Source: Nitrospirota bacterium (GTDB lineage Bacteria > Nitrospirota > Thermodesulfovibrionia > Thermodesulfovibrionales > JdFR-88). Taken from it: a stretch of 8,302 bases of DNA. The DNA lies in assembly GCA_021825785.1 (NCBI GenBank), contig JAKAGP010000050.1, positions 1 through 8,302 of the forward strand, in the 5' to 3' direction. The notes under the pieces are model-generated. The model was given only the letters and a program-made list of their open reading frames with translations, searched no databases and was not told the origin of the DNA. The position numbers and the translations under genes were made by a program. How positions within the stretch are numbered: the stretch's first letter is position 1; every line of letters begins with the position of its first letter. Positions 1-5,893 of the stretch are shown piece by piece.

Positions 1-702
1 GTACCAGGTTATATATTTTTTATATAGCAGATCAAGACCGCCTATCAGCAGGGCCAGCGCCGAACCCTCACCTATGGAGCCCGCCCTTTCGCCTATAAGC
101 AGATGGAGATAAAGGCTCTGTTTGGTGCCGAACACCTCCATCAGCTTGCCCATCCCCTGTTCTTTGAGGATGCCAAGCGGGGTGGCGGTGGTTTGTGCGT
201 CAAGGCCCACAAGAGCGGCGGCAGGCTTTAGCCACGTCGTCATGGCGCGGGGCCAGGAGACCAGCAGGAAAGCCCTGCCCATGAGCGCCGGGTTGAAGAT
301 GTTATAGCCAAGTCCTCCGAAAAGGAGCTTCGTTATCACCACTGCAAAGAACGCCCCCAATACCGGCACATGCAGCAAAAACGGGTGCACGGACCAGAGA
401 GATGCGGGCAGGTTCATGCCAAGCAGCAGGCCGGTCAAAAAGGCGCTGCCGTCAGACACCGTGCCCGGTTTTCCGATGGCCTTGCCTACGACGTTCTCAA
501 AGAACACTGAAGACGCTATGCAGAGAGCAACAACCCCTATCGCCCTGGGGCCGAAAAAATAAAACCCCATGACCAGGGCGGGCATAAGGCTTATGCTCAC
601 CGTCCACATGATCCTGGACACGGAGACCTCGCTCCGTATATGGGGGCTTACTGATACGATTAATTCGCGTTCACGGCTACCTTTTTCAGTGGCAGCGGCC
701 AT
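1..702 (-). CDS. rnfD: Electron transport complex subunit RnfD, N-terminal 234 residues (runs off the left edge)
   Basis: RnfD is a membrane subunit of the Rnf complex, which passes electrons between reduced ferredoxin and NAD+ and couples this to Na+ or H+ movement across the cytoplasmic membrane. The frame is open from an ATG at 702 to position 1, giving 234 residues of a family usually somewhat over 300 long, so the C-terminal part lies outside. Hydrophobic segments fall near residues 35-50, 54-70, 86-100, 106-129 and 213-226. Family hallmarks seen are DGSAFLTGLLLGMNLP (84-99), GYNIFNPALMGRAFL (132-146), TTATPLG (171-177) and GSIGEGSALALLIGG (208-222). In RnfD/NqrB proteins an FMN is covalently attached to a threonine in an (S/T)xAT motif; by position that is T174 here. 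GAGGAAGG stands just before the ATG, and only 16 bases separate it from the rnfC stop, so the two are co-transcribed. Confidence 0.95.
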   Translation of the reverse strand, partial: MAAATEKGSRERELIVSVSPHIRSEVSVSRIMWTVSISLMPALVMGFYFFGPRAIGVVALCIASSVFFENVVGKAIGKPGTVSDGSAFLTGLLLGMNLPASLWSVHPFLLHVPVLGAFFAVVITKLLFGGLGYNIFNPALMGRAFLLVSWPRAMTTWLKPAAALVGLDAQTTATPLGILKEQGMGKLMEVFGTKQSLYLHLLIGERAGSIGEGSALALLIGGLDLLYKKYITWY

Positions 703-718
703 TTTACCCTTCCTCTCT

Positions 719-2020
719 TTACGGTTTGACCATGGATTTTGCGAGCCGTACGAGCTGCACTATGGGCCTTTTTGAAGGGCAGACAAAGGCGCAGGAACCG
801 CATTCGAAACAGTCATACAGGTTGTGCTCCCTGGCCTCCTCAAAATGCCCTTTTTCGGCCAGCACGCTCAAATGTCCGGGCGTAAGCCCCATAGGACAGA
901 CATCGACACACCGGCTGCACCTTATGCATGGCTTGAATTCACTGGCATGGAAAAGCCCTTCCTCAGGCAGTACGAGTATCCCGGAGGTCCCTTTGGTGAC
1001 AGGCACATTCAGGCTGCCAAGGGCAAAACCCATCATCGGCCCGCCGGATATGACCTTTGCGGCCTCGGCGGAAAAACCGCCGCCCGCGTTCACGAGGTCC
1101 GTGACGAGGGTCCCTACCCTGACCATCAGGTTCTTTGGCTCCCGTATGCCTTCGCCCGTCAATGTGACAACCCTCTCCACTAGAGGCTTGCCATAGCGGA
1201 CCGCCTCATAAACGGCAAAGGTCGTGCCTACGTTCTGCACCACGACGCCAACGTCCATCGGGAGCGCTCTGGGCGGCACTTCCCTTCCGGTGACCGCCTT
1301 TATGAGCATCTTTTCAGCTCCCTGCGGATATTTCACCTCCATGGAGATGACTTCCACTTCCGGGTAAGGGCGCGCAGCCGCTCCCATCTTCTCAATGGCG
1401 TCGGGTTTATTGTCCTCTATGCCGATAAAACCCTTCTTGACGCCAAGCGAACGCATGATGAGCCTGAGGCCGGCCACGACCTCTTCTGGCTTTTCGATCA
1501 TGAGCCTGTGGTCCGCCGTAAGATAAGGCTCGCATTCGGCGCCGTTCACTATGACGACATCCACTGTTTTCTCCTTCGGCGGGGACAGCTTTACCGCCGT
1601 CGGGAAAGTGGCGCCGCCCATCCCGACTATGCCGGCGGCCTTTATCCTTTCCTTTATCTCCTCCGGGGAAAGCTCCAGGAACGAGGGGGCTTCCTTGAGC
1701 TCCACCCAATCTTCTTTCCCGTCGTTCTCTATTACCACAGCCTCACCCGGGCGTCCCATCGCCGTGTCAAATTCCCCGATGGCTATGACCTTTCCCGATA
1801 CGGGCGCGTGAACGGGGGCGGAAACAAACCCCTCGGGGCGTCCCACCACCGTGCCTATCTTTACCTCGTCCCCAATGGAAACCGCCGCTTTCGCGGGGGC
1901 CCCGATGTGTTGTCTCAAGAGCACCACCGCCCTGGCCGGAGGCTTCAGGGGTGTTATCGGCTTTGAGCTGGAAAGCTCTTTCTTATCCGGCGGGTGTACC
2001 CCGCCAGCGAACATAGGCAA
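719..2020 (-). CDS. rnfC: Electron transport complex subunit RnfC (ferredoxin/NADH-binding iron-sulfur subunit)
   Basis: RnfC is the peripheral subunit of Rnf that carries the NADH/FMN-type fold and two 4Fe-4S clusters. At 433 residues it has the length of compact, non-proteobacterial RnfC proteins and lacks the long repetitive C-terminal tail of enterobacterial ones. A lipoyl-like sandwich hybrid domain occupies about 30-105 (SAPVHAPVSGKV). The nucleotide-binding core follows, with GIVGMGGATFPTAVK (130-144) and NGAECEPY (159-166). An SLBB-like part covers about 280-340. Two ferredoxin-like motifs close the protein: C365/C368/C371/C375 and C404/C407/C410/C414. The N-terminal GGVHP is also typical. 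I place the start at a TTG (2020), because AAGGAGGT lies 7 bases upstream; an ATG two codons later would have 13-base spacing. It is the first gene of this unit, and rnfD follows 16 bases after its stop, the C-D order common in anaerobes. Confidence 0.96.
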   Translation of the reverse strand: MPMFAGGVHPPDKKELSSSKPITPLKPPARAVVLLRQHIGAPAKAAVSIGDEVKIGTVVGRPEGFVSAPVHAPVSGKVIAIGEFDTAMGRPGEAVVIENDGKEDWVELKEAPSFLELSPEEIKERIKAAGIVGMGGATFPTAVKLSPPKEKTVDVVIVNGAECEPYLTADHRLMIEKPEEVVAGLRLIMRSLGVKKGFIGIEDNKPDAIEKMGAAARPYPEVEVISMEVKYPQGAEKMLIKAVTGREVPPRALPMDVGVVVQNVGTTFAVYEAVRYGKPLVERVVTLTGEGIREPKNLMVRVGTLVTDLVNAGGGFSAEAAKVISGGPMMGFALGSLNVPVTKGTSGILVLPEEGLFHASEFKPCIRCSRCVDVCPMGLTPGHLSVLAEKGHFEEAREHNLYDCFECGSCAFVCPSKRPIVQLVRLAKSMVKP

Positions 2021-2026
2021 TCCACT

Positions 2027-2034
2027 ACCTCCTT
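2027..2034 (-). promoter_or_regulatory. Ribosome binding site that favours the TTG start of rnfC
   Basis: The minus strand reads AAGGAGGT here, a full match to the anti-Shine-Dalgarno sequence. GGAGG ends 7 bases before TTG (2020) and 13 bases before the in-frame ATG (2014). A GTG in another frame sits too close to be used. Spacing therefore supports the rarer TTG as the initiation codon. Confidence 0.7.
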
Positions 2035-2105
2035 TTTGTTCTTTTTGACTTTTTGCCCCTGGCAGAAGAGTTTTTCTTTTTATTGTTTTCCAAAAAAACC
2101 CTTAT

Positions 2106-2135
2106 TTTTTAACATGCACAGTCCTTGCCTGTCAA
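2106..2135 (-). promoter_or_regulatory. Probable sigma70-type promoter of rnfCD
   Basis: On the minus strand a perfect TTGACA (2135-2130) is followed after 18 bases by TAAAAA (2111-2106), preceded by TGT as in an extended -10; TTAAAA with 17-base spacing is the alternative. Transcription would begin near 2098, giving an A-rich leader of about 78 bases before the TTG of rnfC. The -35 lies inside a perfect 6-bp inverted repeat (TCCTTG, 5 bases, CAAGGA; 2122-2138), which could be an operator. The promoter lies downstream of both the tRNA-Ser gene and the clpX terminator, so rnf appears to be an independent unit. Confidence 0.6.
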
Positions 2136-2276
2136 GGAGGACGCCAAAAATCCAGAAGCAAAGCCAGATATCGATTTTCTTTAAATTAACATTCCGGAGG
2201 TTTTTTTGCCAAGGGGAAAACGGGAGGACGATCTTTTAAGCAGAGTCTAGTCAGGGCTGAAAGGGGAAAATGAAAA

Positions 2277-2364
2277 CGGAGGGGGTGAGATTCGAACTCA
2301 CGGTAGGGAGTTACCCTACAACGATTTTCAAGACCGTCGCCTTAAACCGCTCGGCCACCCCTCC
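2277..2364 (-). tRNA. tRNA-Ser, anticodon UGA
   Basis: The minus strand folds as a class II tRNA of 88 nt. The acceptor stem is GGAGGGG/CCCCTCC with discriminator G at 2277. The D arm is GCC-GAGCGGTTTAA-GGC. The anticodon stem is ACGGT/ATCGT (one G-U pair) with loop CTTGAAA, giving anticodon TGA (2330-2328). A long variable arm has a 6-bp stem, GTAGGG/CCCTAC, and the T arm is GTGAG-TTCGAAT-CTCAC. The long variable arm and the G discriminator are serine hallmarks. CCA is not encoded: TTTTC follows the discriminator, so CCA must be added enzymatically. It lies between the clpX terminator and the rnf promoter. I see no convincing promoter of its own; TTGAAC near 2409-2404 is at best a weak -35. 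Confidence 0.97.
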
Positions 2365-2373
2365 ATTCAAGGG

Positions 2374-2387
2374 ACAGGTTACAGGTT
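2374..2387. repeat. Two tandem copies of ACAGGTT
   Basis: ACAGGTT occurs twice head to tail just upstream of the 5' end of tRNA-Ser, followed by AACGCCTGCCT. On the opposite strand this reads AACCTGT twice. It resembles the CCTGT-type units on the other side of the clpX terminator (2454-2477), so both may be remnants of one short intergenic repeat family. Confidence 0.45.
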
Positions 2388-2398
2388 AACGCCTGCCT

Positions 2399-2454
2399 AA
2401 AAAAAGTTCAAGGGGCAAATGAAAGATTTTTTGCGATCCGTTCACTTGCCCCTT
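2399..2454 (-). terminator. Intrinsic terminator after clpX
   Basis: Starting 22 bases after the clpX stop codon, the minus strand forms a 14-bp stem, AAGGGGCAAGTGAA (2454-2441) with TTCATTTGCCCCTT (2423-2410), containing one G-U pair. The loop is 17 bases. GAAC and then seven T residues (2405-2399) follow. The four-base gap before the T run makes it slightly imperfect, but it is placed to end the tig-clpP-clpX transcript before tRNA-Ser. Confidence 0.7.
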
Positions 2455-2477
2455 GCTGCCTGTATCCTGCTGCCTGT
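2454..2477. repeat. Direct repeat TGCTGCCTGT, two copies 14 bases apart
   Basis: TGCTGCCTGT occurs at 2454-2463 and again at 2468-2477, separated by ATCC. The second copy overlaps the first base of the clpX stop codon and the first overlaps the edge of the terminator stem. With the ACAGGTT pair at 2374-2387 it frames the terminator with CCTGT-like units. The origin is unknown. Confidence 0.5.
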
Positions 2478-3721
2478 TACGCCGACTGCCTCTCGTATAT
2501 CAGGACTGGTTTTTCCTTTTTCTCGATGACGTCCTCGTTTATCAGACACTCCTTTATAGTCTTTTCGGAGGGCACCTCGAACATGACGTCGAGCATCACG
2601 CCTTCAAGTATGCTCCTTAAGCCCCTCGCGCCTGTCTTTTTCTTGATGGCCTTTTTTGCCACCTGCCTCAAGGCGGGTTCCGTAAAGCGCAGCCTCACGT
2701 TGTCGAGGGAGAGCAGTTTCTGGTACTGCCTTATCAGGGAGTTCTTGGGTTCGGTGAGTATTCTCACCAGCGAGGTCTCATCCAGTTCGTCAAGAGTGGC
2801 CACCACCGGGATCCTGCCCACGAATTCCGGTATCATGCCGTATTTTATCAGGTCTTCCGGCTCCGCAAGGGACAGTACATCGCCCAGCTTCTGGTGGTCC
2901 GAGGCAGCCTTGGACGCCTTGAAATCAAACCCCATGGTCTGCTTCCCCGTCCTTTGCTTTATGATGCCATCCAGCCCCACGAACGCCCCGCCGCATATGA
3001 AGAGGATGTTGGTTGTGTCCACCTGTATGTATTCCTGCTGCGGGTGCTTCCGCCCGCCGTGCGGGGGTATATTGGCAGTGGTCCCCTCAATTATCTTCAG
3101 AAGAGCCTGTTGCACGCCCTCGCCGGAAACGTCCCTCGTAATGGAGGGGCTGTCGGACTTGCGGCTTATCTTGTCTATCTCGTCTATGTATACGATTCCT
3201 CTCTGCGCCTTCTCCACATCGTAGTCGGCGGCCTGGAGGAGTTTTAATATCACGTTTTCCACGTCCTCGCCAACGTAACCCGCTTCTGTCAGGGTTGTTG
3301 CGTCCGTTATGGTGAACGGCACATCCAGCATCCTGGCAAGGGTCTGGGCCAGGAGGGTCTTGCCTGTGCCCGTCGGGCCTACGATAAGGATATTGCTTTT
3401 TTGGAGCTCGATATCCCCTTCCATCGGGCTGTATATTCTCTTGTAATGATTATAAACGGCCACGGCAAGGGTCTTTTTTGCCCTTTCCTGCCCGATCACA
3501 TAATCATCCAGGAACCGGCTTATCTCTCTTGGCGTAGGGAGCTTGGGAAGGCCCGCCTGGCCTTTTTCCTCGATGAAGAGCTCATCCGCGATGATCTCGT
3601 TGCATAGTCCGACACACTCGTCGCATATAAAGACGGTCGGGCCCGCTATAAGCTTGCGCACCTCGTCCTGCCCCCTCCCGCAGAAGGAACATTTATATTC
3701 CGGATTGTCTTTTTTGGCCAC
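2477..3721 (-). CDS. clpX: ATP-dependent Clp protease ATP-binding subunit ClpX
   Basis: ClpX is the AAA+ unfoldase that recognises tagged or unstable proteins, threads them through its hexameric pore and feeds them to ClpP. The 414 residues are full length. An N-terminal zinc-binding domain has C11, C14, C33 and C36. Walker A is GPTGTGKT (115-122) and Walker B is IVYIDEID with D180/E181. The GYVG pore loop is at 148-151, the RKH loop at 224-226, the arginine finger in EFVGRIP (R303), and sensor II in GARGLRS (364-370). The ClpP-docking loop reads MGF (263-265), a variant of the usual IGF/LGF tripeptide. The start is a GTG at 3721, with GGAGG 7 bases upstream. It follows clpP by 14 bases and is the last gene before a terminator. 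Confidence 0.98.
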   Translation of the reverse strand: MAKKDNPEYKCSFCGRGQDEVRKLIAGPTVFICDECVGLCNEIIADELFIEEKGQAGLPKLPTPREISRFLDDYVIGQERAKKTLAVAVYNHYKRIYSPMEGDIELQKSNILIVGPTGTGKTLLAQTLARMLDVPFTITDATTLTEAGYVGEDVENVILKLLQAADYDVEKAQRGIVYIDEIDKISRKSDSPSITRDVSGEGVQQALLKIIEGTTANIPPHGGRKHPQQEYIQVDTTNILFICGGAFVGLDGIIKQRTGKQTMGFDFKASKAASDHQKLGDVLSLAEPEDLIKYGMIPEFVGRIPVVATLDELDETSLVRILTEPKNSLIRQYQKLLSLDNVRLRFTEPALRQVAKKAIKKKTGARGLRSILEGVMLDVMFEVPSEKTIKECLINEDVIEKKEKPVLIYERQSA

Positions 3722-3735
3722 TTTGGTACCTCCGT

Positions 3736-4335
3736 TTACTCCGAGGGCTTGGTCTTTACGGTCTTAAGGACCTCGTCAACAAGGCCGTAGGCCTTGGCTT
3801 CGTCACCGGACATGAAAAAGTCCCTGTCCGTATCCGTATGTATCTTATCTAAAGGCTGCCCCGTATGATGCGCCATTATACGGTTAAGCTGGTCCTTCAT
3901 CTTGAGGACCTCTTTGGCGTGTATCTCCACATCGGATGCCTGCCCGGTAAAACCCGCCGTTGGTTGATGGATCATCACCCTGGAATTGGGCAGGGAAAAC
4001 CTCTTGCCTTTGGCGCCCGCGCACAGAAGAAGCGCTCCCATGCTTGCCGCCTGACCTATGCAGTAGGTGGCCACATCGGGCTTCACGAACTGCATGGTGT
4101 CATAAATGGCAAGGCCTGCGGTCACAACCCCGCCAGGAGAGTTTACATAAAGATGTATGTCTTTTTCAGAGTCCTCGCTCTGGAGGAACAGCAATTCCGC
4201 TATAATGATGTTGGCTACATAGTCATCCACCGGAGTCCCAAGAAATATGATCCTGTCCTTGAGGAGCCTGGAGTAGATGTCATACGCCCTCTCGGTCCTT
4301 CCTGTCTGTTCTATTACTATAGGGATCACGCTCAT
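3736..4335 (-). CDS. clpP: ATP-dependent Clp protease proteolytic subunit ClpP
   Basis: ClpP is the serine peptidase that forms a barrel of two heptameric rings and degrades proteins delivered by ClpX or related unfoldases in the cytoplasm. All 199 residues are present, the normal length. The catalytic triad is visible: S98 in GQAASMGA, H123 in MIHQP and D172 in TDRDFFM. The oxyanion-loop motif NSPGG (65-69) and the hydrophobic N-terminal segment [20 protein letters not shown] (5-24) also match the family. There is no long propeptide. The ATG has GGAGG 8 bases upstream, inside a small hairpin. It stands between tig (77 bases upstream) and clpX (14 bases downstream), the classical tig-clpP-clpX order. 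The 77-base gap before it could hold an internal promoter, but I see no good -35/-10 pair. Confidence 0.98.
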   Translation of the reverse strand: MSVIPIVIEQTGRTERAYDIYSRLLKDRIIFLGTPVDDYVANIIIAELLFLQSEDSEKDIHLYVNSPGGVVTAGLAIYDTMQFVKPDVATYCIGQAASMGALLLCAGAKGKRFSLPNSRVMIHQPTAGFTGQASDVEIHAKEVLKMKDQLNRIMAHHTGQPLDKIHTDTDRDFFMSGDEAKAYGLVDEVLKTVKTKPSE

Positions 4336-4339
4336 TTTT

Positions 4340-4354
4340 ATTCCCTCCGGGAAT
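4340..4354 (-). promoter_or_regulatory. Small hairpin enclosing the clpP Shine-Dalgarno
   Basis: ATTCCC-GGA-GGGAAT is a perfect 6-bp inverted repeat with a 3-base loop. The clpP Shine-Dalgarno GGAGG (4348-4344) lies in its loop and 3' arm, so folding would partly hide it from the ribosome. The structure is small and may have no effect, but it could tune clpP translation relative to its neighbours. Confidence 0.4.
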
Positions 4355-4412
4355 CGAAAGTAAGGATTTCTTTATTTAACATGATTCGCTCACTTTGCGC
4401 CCGCTGCCCTTT

Positions 4413-5687
4413 TTATTTTTCCAGCTTCTCGAACTTCGCTTTTTCCAAAAGGAGGTCCAGGACCTTTTCCTCGAACACGGCATGCCTCAGACTGTCCAGG
4501 GAACCGTGCCTGGAAACATAATACTTGATTACGTTTTCAGGGGCAATGGAAAGCCTCTGCGCTATCTGGGTTATCCTCTGCTTCATATCATCCTCGGAAA
4601 CTTCCACCTTCTCCCGCTCTCCTATCATCTCCAGAAGAAGGCTTGCCTTTACGTTCCTGACCGCGTTTTCCCTGAGGCTGCTCCTCAAGGCCTGCAACAC
4701 TGCCTCGTCCGACGCTCCAGCCTCCGCGGTACCCGCTCCTTTTTGTGCGGCTGCCTCCTCCACCATGCCCGTGAGCTCTTTTTCCACAAGGCCTTCCGGA
4801 GCATCGAAGGTATGGGCCTCGAGGAGTTTCTTCATTATTTCAGCCTTTTGCATCTTCCTTACGGCCAGTTTTTTGGACTTTTGGATTTCTTCCTTTATAT
4901 GCGTCTTCAATTCTTCAAGGTTTGTGTCCCCCAGGTCCTTGGCCAGCTCATCATCGAGTTCCGGCAGCCTGACTTTCTTTGTGTCCTTGACCGTTAGATG
5001 GAAAAGGACTTCCCTGCCAGCCGTTTCCTTGACCGGATAATCTTCAGGAAAGTTCACGGTAATATCGAAGGTTTCGCCTTTTTTTCTGCCGGTCAGCCCG
5101 CGGGAAAAATCGGCCGGCATCGTGGGACCGCCGACCTTGAAGACATGGGCCTCGAATTTCTTCTCCTCACCTTCGACCGTATAATCAAGTATGGCTATAT
5201 CTCCCTCCGCAAGAGGCTCTTCCGAAGGCTCAAAAACAGCCTTTTCCTCGCGCACCCGCCCGAGGACGTCCTCAACATCGGGCTCGCTCACTTCCGTTTC
5301 CACATCATTCACTTTCACGCCGGTATAGTTGAGTTCCTCGATCCCGGGCATCACCTCCACCAGCAGCGTCATATTGAAAGGCTCCTGCCTCTTGAAATCC
5401 CCCATCTCTTCAAAAACCGGGTTATCGACAGGCTTTAAATGCGCCTCCCTGATCGTCTCCGAGTATACTTTGGGGATCAGTTTTTGAAGGACCTCTCCCT
5501 CCACTTCCTTGCCGTACTTCTTTTCGATAAGATTCAGGGGCGCCTTGCCAACCCTGAACCCCGCTATCCTCGTCCTTTGCCTGAGCTTCTCTAAAGAAAG
5601 GCTTATCTCCTTCTCGATGGTCTGAGAAGGGATCTCGATCTTCAGCCTTTTCTTTGTGGAGCTTACTTCCTCTATCGTCTTGAGCAT
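4413..5687 (-). CDS. tig: Trigger factor, ribosome-associated chaperone and peptidyl-prolyl isomerase
   Basis: Trigger factor docks beside the ribosome exit tunnel and shields nascent chains. The 424 residues are close to the usual 430. The N-terminal ribosome-binding domain (about 1-115) carries the docking signature GFRVGKAP (43-50). The FKBP-like isomerase domain spans about 155-240 (EGDIAILDYTVEG; FSRGLTGRKKGETFDITVNFPEDYP). A helical C-terminal chaperone domain follows, beginning at LPELDDELAKDLGDTNLEEL (241-260). An Ala/Gly-rich stretch at about 311-326 interrupts that domain and looks like a lineage-specific loop. The ATG at 5687 is preceded by AAAGGAGG, but with 13 bases between, longer than usual; an in-frame TAA three codons upstream excludes an earlier start. 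It is the first gene of tig-clpP-clpX, only about 20 bases from the predicted transcription start. Confidence 0.97.
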   Translation of the reverse strand: MLKTIEEVSSTKKRLKIEIPSQTIEKEISLSLEKLRQRTRIAGFRVGKAPLNLIEKKYGKEVEGEVLQKLIPKVYSETIREAHLKPVDNPVFEEMGDFKRQEPFNMTLLVEVMPGIEELNYTGVKVNDVETEVSEPDVEDVLGRVREEKAVFEPSEEPLAEGDIAILDYTVEGEEKKFEAHVFKVGGPTMPADFSRGLTGRKKGETFDITVNFPEDYPVKETAGREVLFHLTVKDTKKVRLPELDDELAKDLGDTNLEELKTHIKEEIQKSKKLAVRKMQKAEIMKKLLEAHTFDAPEGLVEKELTGMVEEAAAQKGAGTAEAGASDEAVLQALRSSLRENAVRNVKASLLLEMIGEREKVEVSEDDMKQRITQIAQRLSIAPENVIKYYVSRHGSLDSLRHAVFEEKVLDLLLEKAKFEKLEK

Positions 5688-5713
5688 TTTTTCTTATGAG
5701 CCTCCTTTATAAG

Positions 5714-5741
5714 ATTAAACCAGAACAGGGACACTTGTCAA
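5714..5741 (-). promoter_or_regulatory. Sigma70-type promoter of the tig-clpP-clpX operon
   Basis: The minus strand has a perfect TTGACA (5741-5736), a 16-base spacer and TTTAAT (5719-5714, five of six matches to TATAAT). The start site should be near 5707, almost touching AAAGGAGG, so the 5' leader is very short. No CIRCE element (TTAGCACTC inverted repeat) or sigma32-type CTTGAA/CCCCAT pair is present, which suggests housekeeping rather than classical heat-shock control. Confidence 0.75.
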
Positions 5742-5793
5742 TTTTTATTGTAAAAACAGATAGTTGCGCTTCAAAAATCAAAAAAAAACCGCT

Positions 5794-5821
5794 TTGCCGC
5801 TCAAACGCGAATGTATATTAT
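5794..5821 (+). promoter_or_regulatory. Probable promoter of the plus-strand membrane protein gene
   Basis: TTGCCG (5794-5799) and TATTAT (5816-5821) are separated by 16 bases, matching the consensus hexamers at four and five of six positions. The predicted start near 5828 leaves a leader of about 65 bases. The -10 is wholly contained in a 15-bp palindrome, and the start site coincides with the first arm of a leader hairpin. The promoter is divergent from that of tig, with the two -35 elements about 50 bases apart. Confidence 0.5.
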
Positions 5822-5825
5822 ACAT
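5811..5825. promoter_or_regulatory. Perfect 15-bp palindrome over the -10 element
   Basis: ATGTATA-T-TATACAT is a perfect inverted repeat with a one-base centre, covering the proposed -10 hexamer. A homodimeric repressor bound here would block the promoter. Such AT-rich palindromes can also arise near -10 boxes by chance, so the operator role is inference. Confidence 0.4.
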
Positions 5826-5826
5826 G

Positions 5827-5878
5827 ACAGGGCGGCCTGATGTGTCCGGAATGGAGCTATCGGGGGCCCTGTTTTGTT
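5827..5878 (+). promoter_or_regulatory. Leader hairpin followed by a U-rich stretch: possible attenuator
   Basis: The predicted leader folds into a two-part stem. ACAGGGC (5827-5833) pairs with GCCCTGT (5866-5872). Inside it CCTGAT (5836-5841) pairs with ATCGGG (5859-5864) through one G-U pair. GG faces a single G as a small internal loop, and a 17-base apical loop contains TCCGGAATGGA. TTTGTT follows at once. It begins at the likely first transcribed base and ends about 20 bases before the start codon, leaving the Shine-Dalgarno free. This is the layout of a transcription attenuator or a 5' stabilising hairpin. I could not match it to a known riboswitch class. Confidence 0.45.
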
Positions 5879-5893
5879 AAGATAAGGGGACGC

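Noticed and set aside
1994..2239. Plus-strand open frame opposite the rnfC start and leader
   Set aside because: It overlaps rnfC, has no ribosome site and its Phe/Lys-rich composition reflects AT-rich non-coding DNA.
2277..2480. tRNA-Ser as an integration site for a mobile element
   Set aside because: No integrase, duplicated tRNA 3' end or composition shift is visible, and both sides are housekeeping genes.
5688..5760. CIRCE or sigma32 heat-shock control of tig-clpP-clpX
   Set aside because: Neither the TTAGCACTC inverted repeat nor a CTTGAA/CCCCAT pair is present; a near-consensus sigma70 promoter explains the region.
5780..5809. Minus-strand terminator-like structure: a short stem with a bulged base before nine T residues
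   Set aside because: The stem is only 7 bp with a bulge, nothing upstream on that strand needs terminating, and it overlaps the -35 of the plus-strand promoter. An antisense RNA is possible but unsupported.
5840..5893. Longer N-terminus of the plus-strand membrane protein starting at ATG 5840
   Set aside because: That ATG lies in the leader hairpin with no ribosome site, and the extra residues are not signal-like. The hydrophobic anchor and AAGGGG fit ATG 5894.
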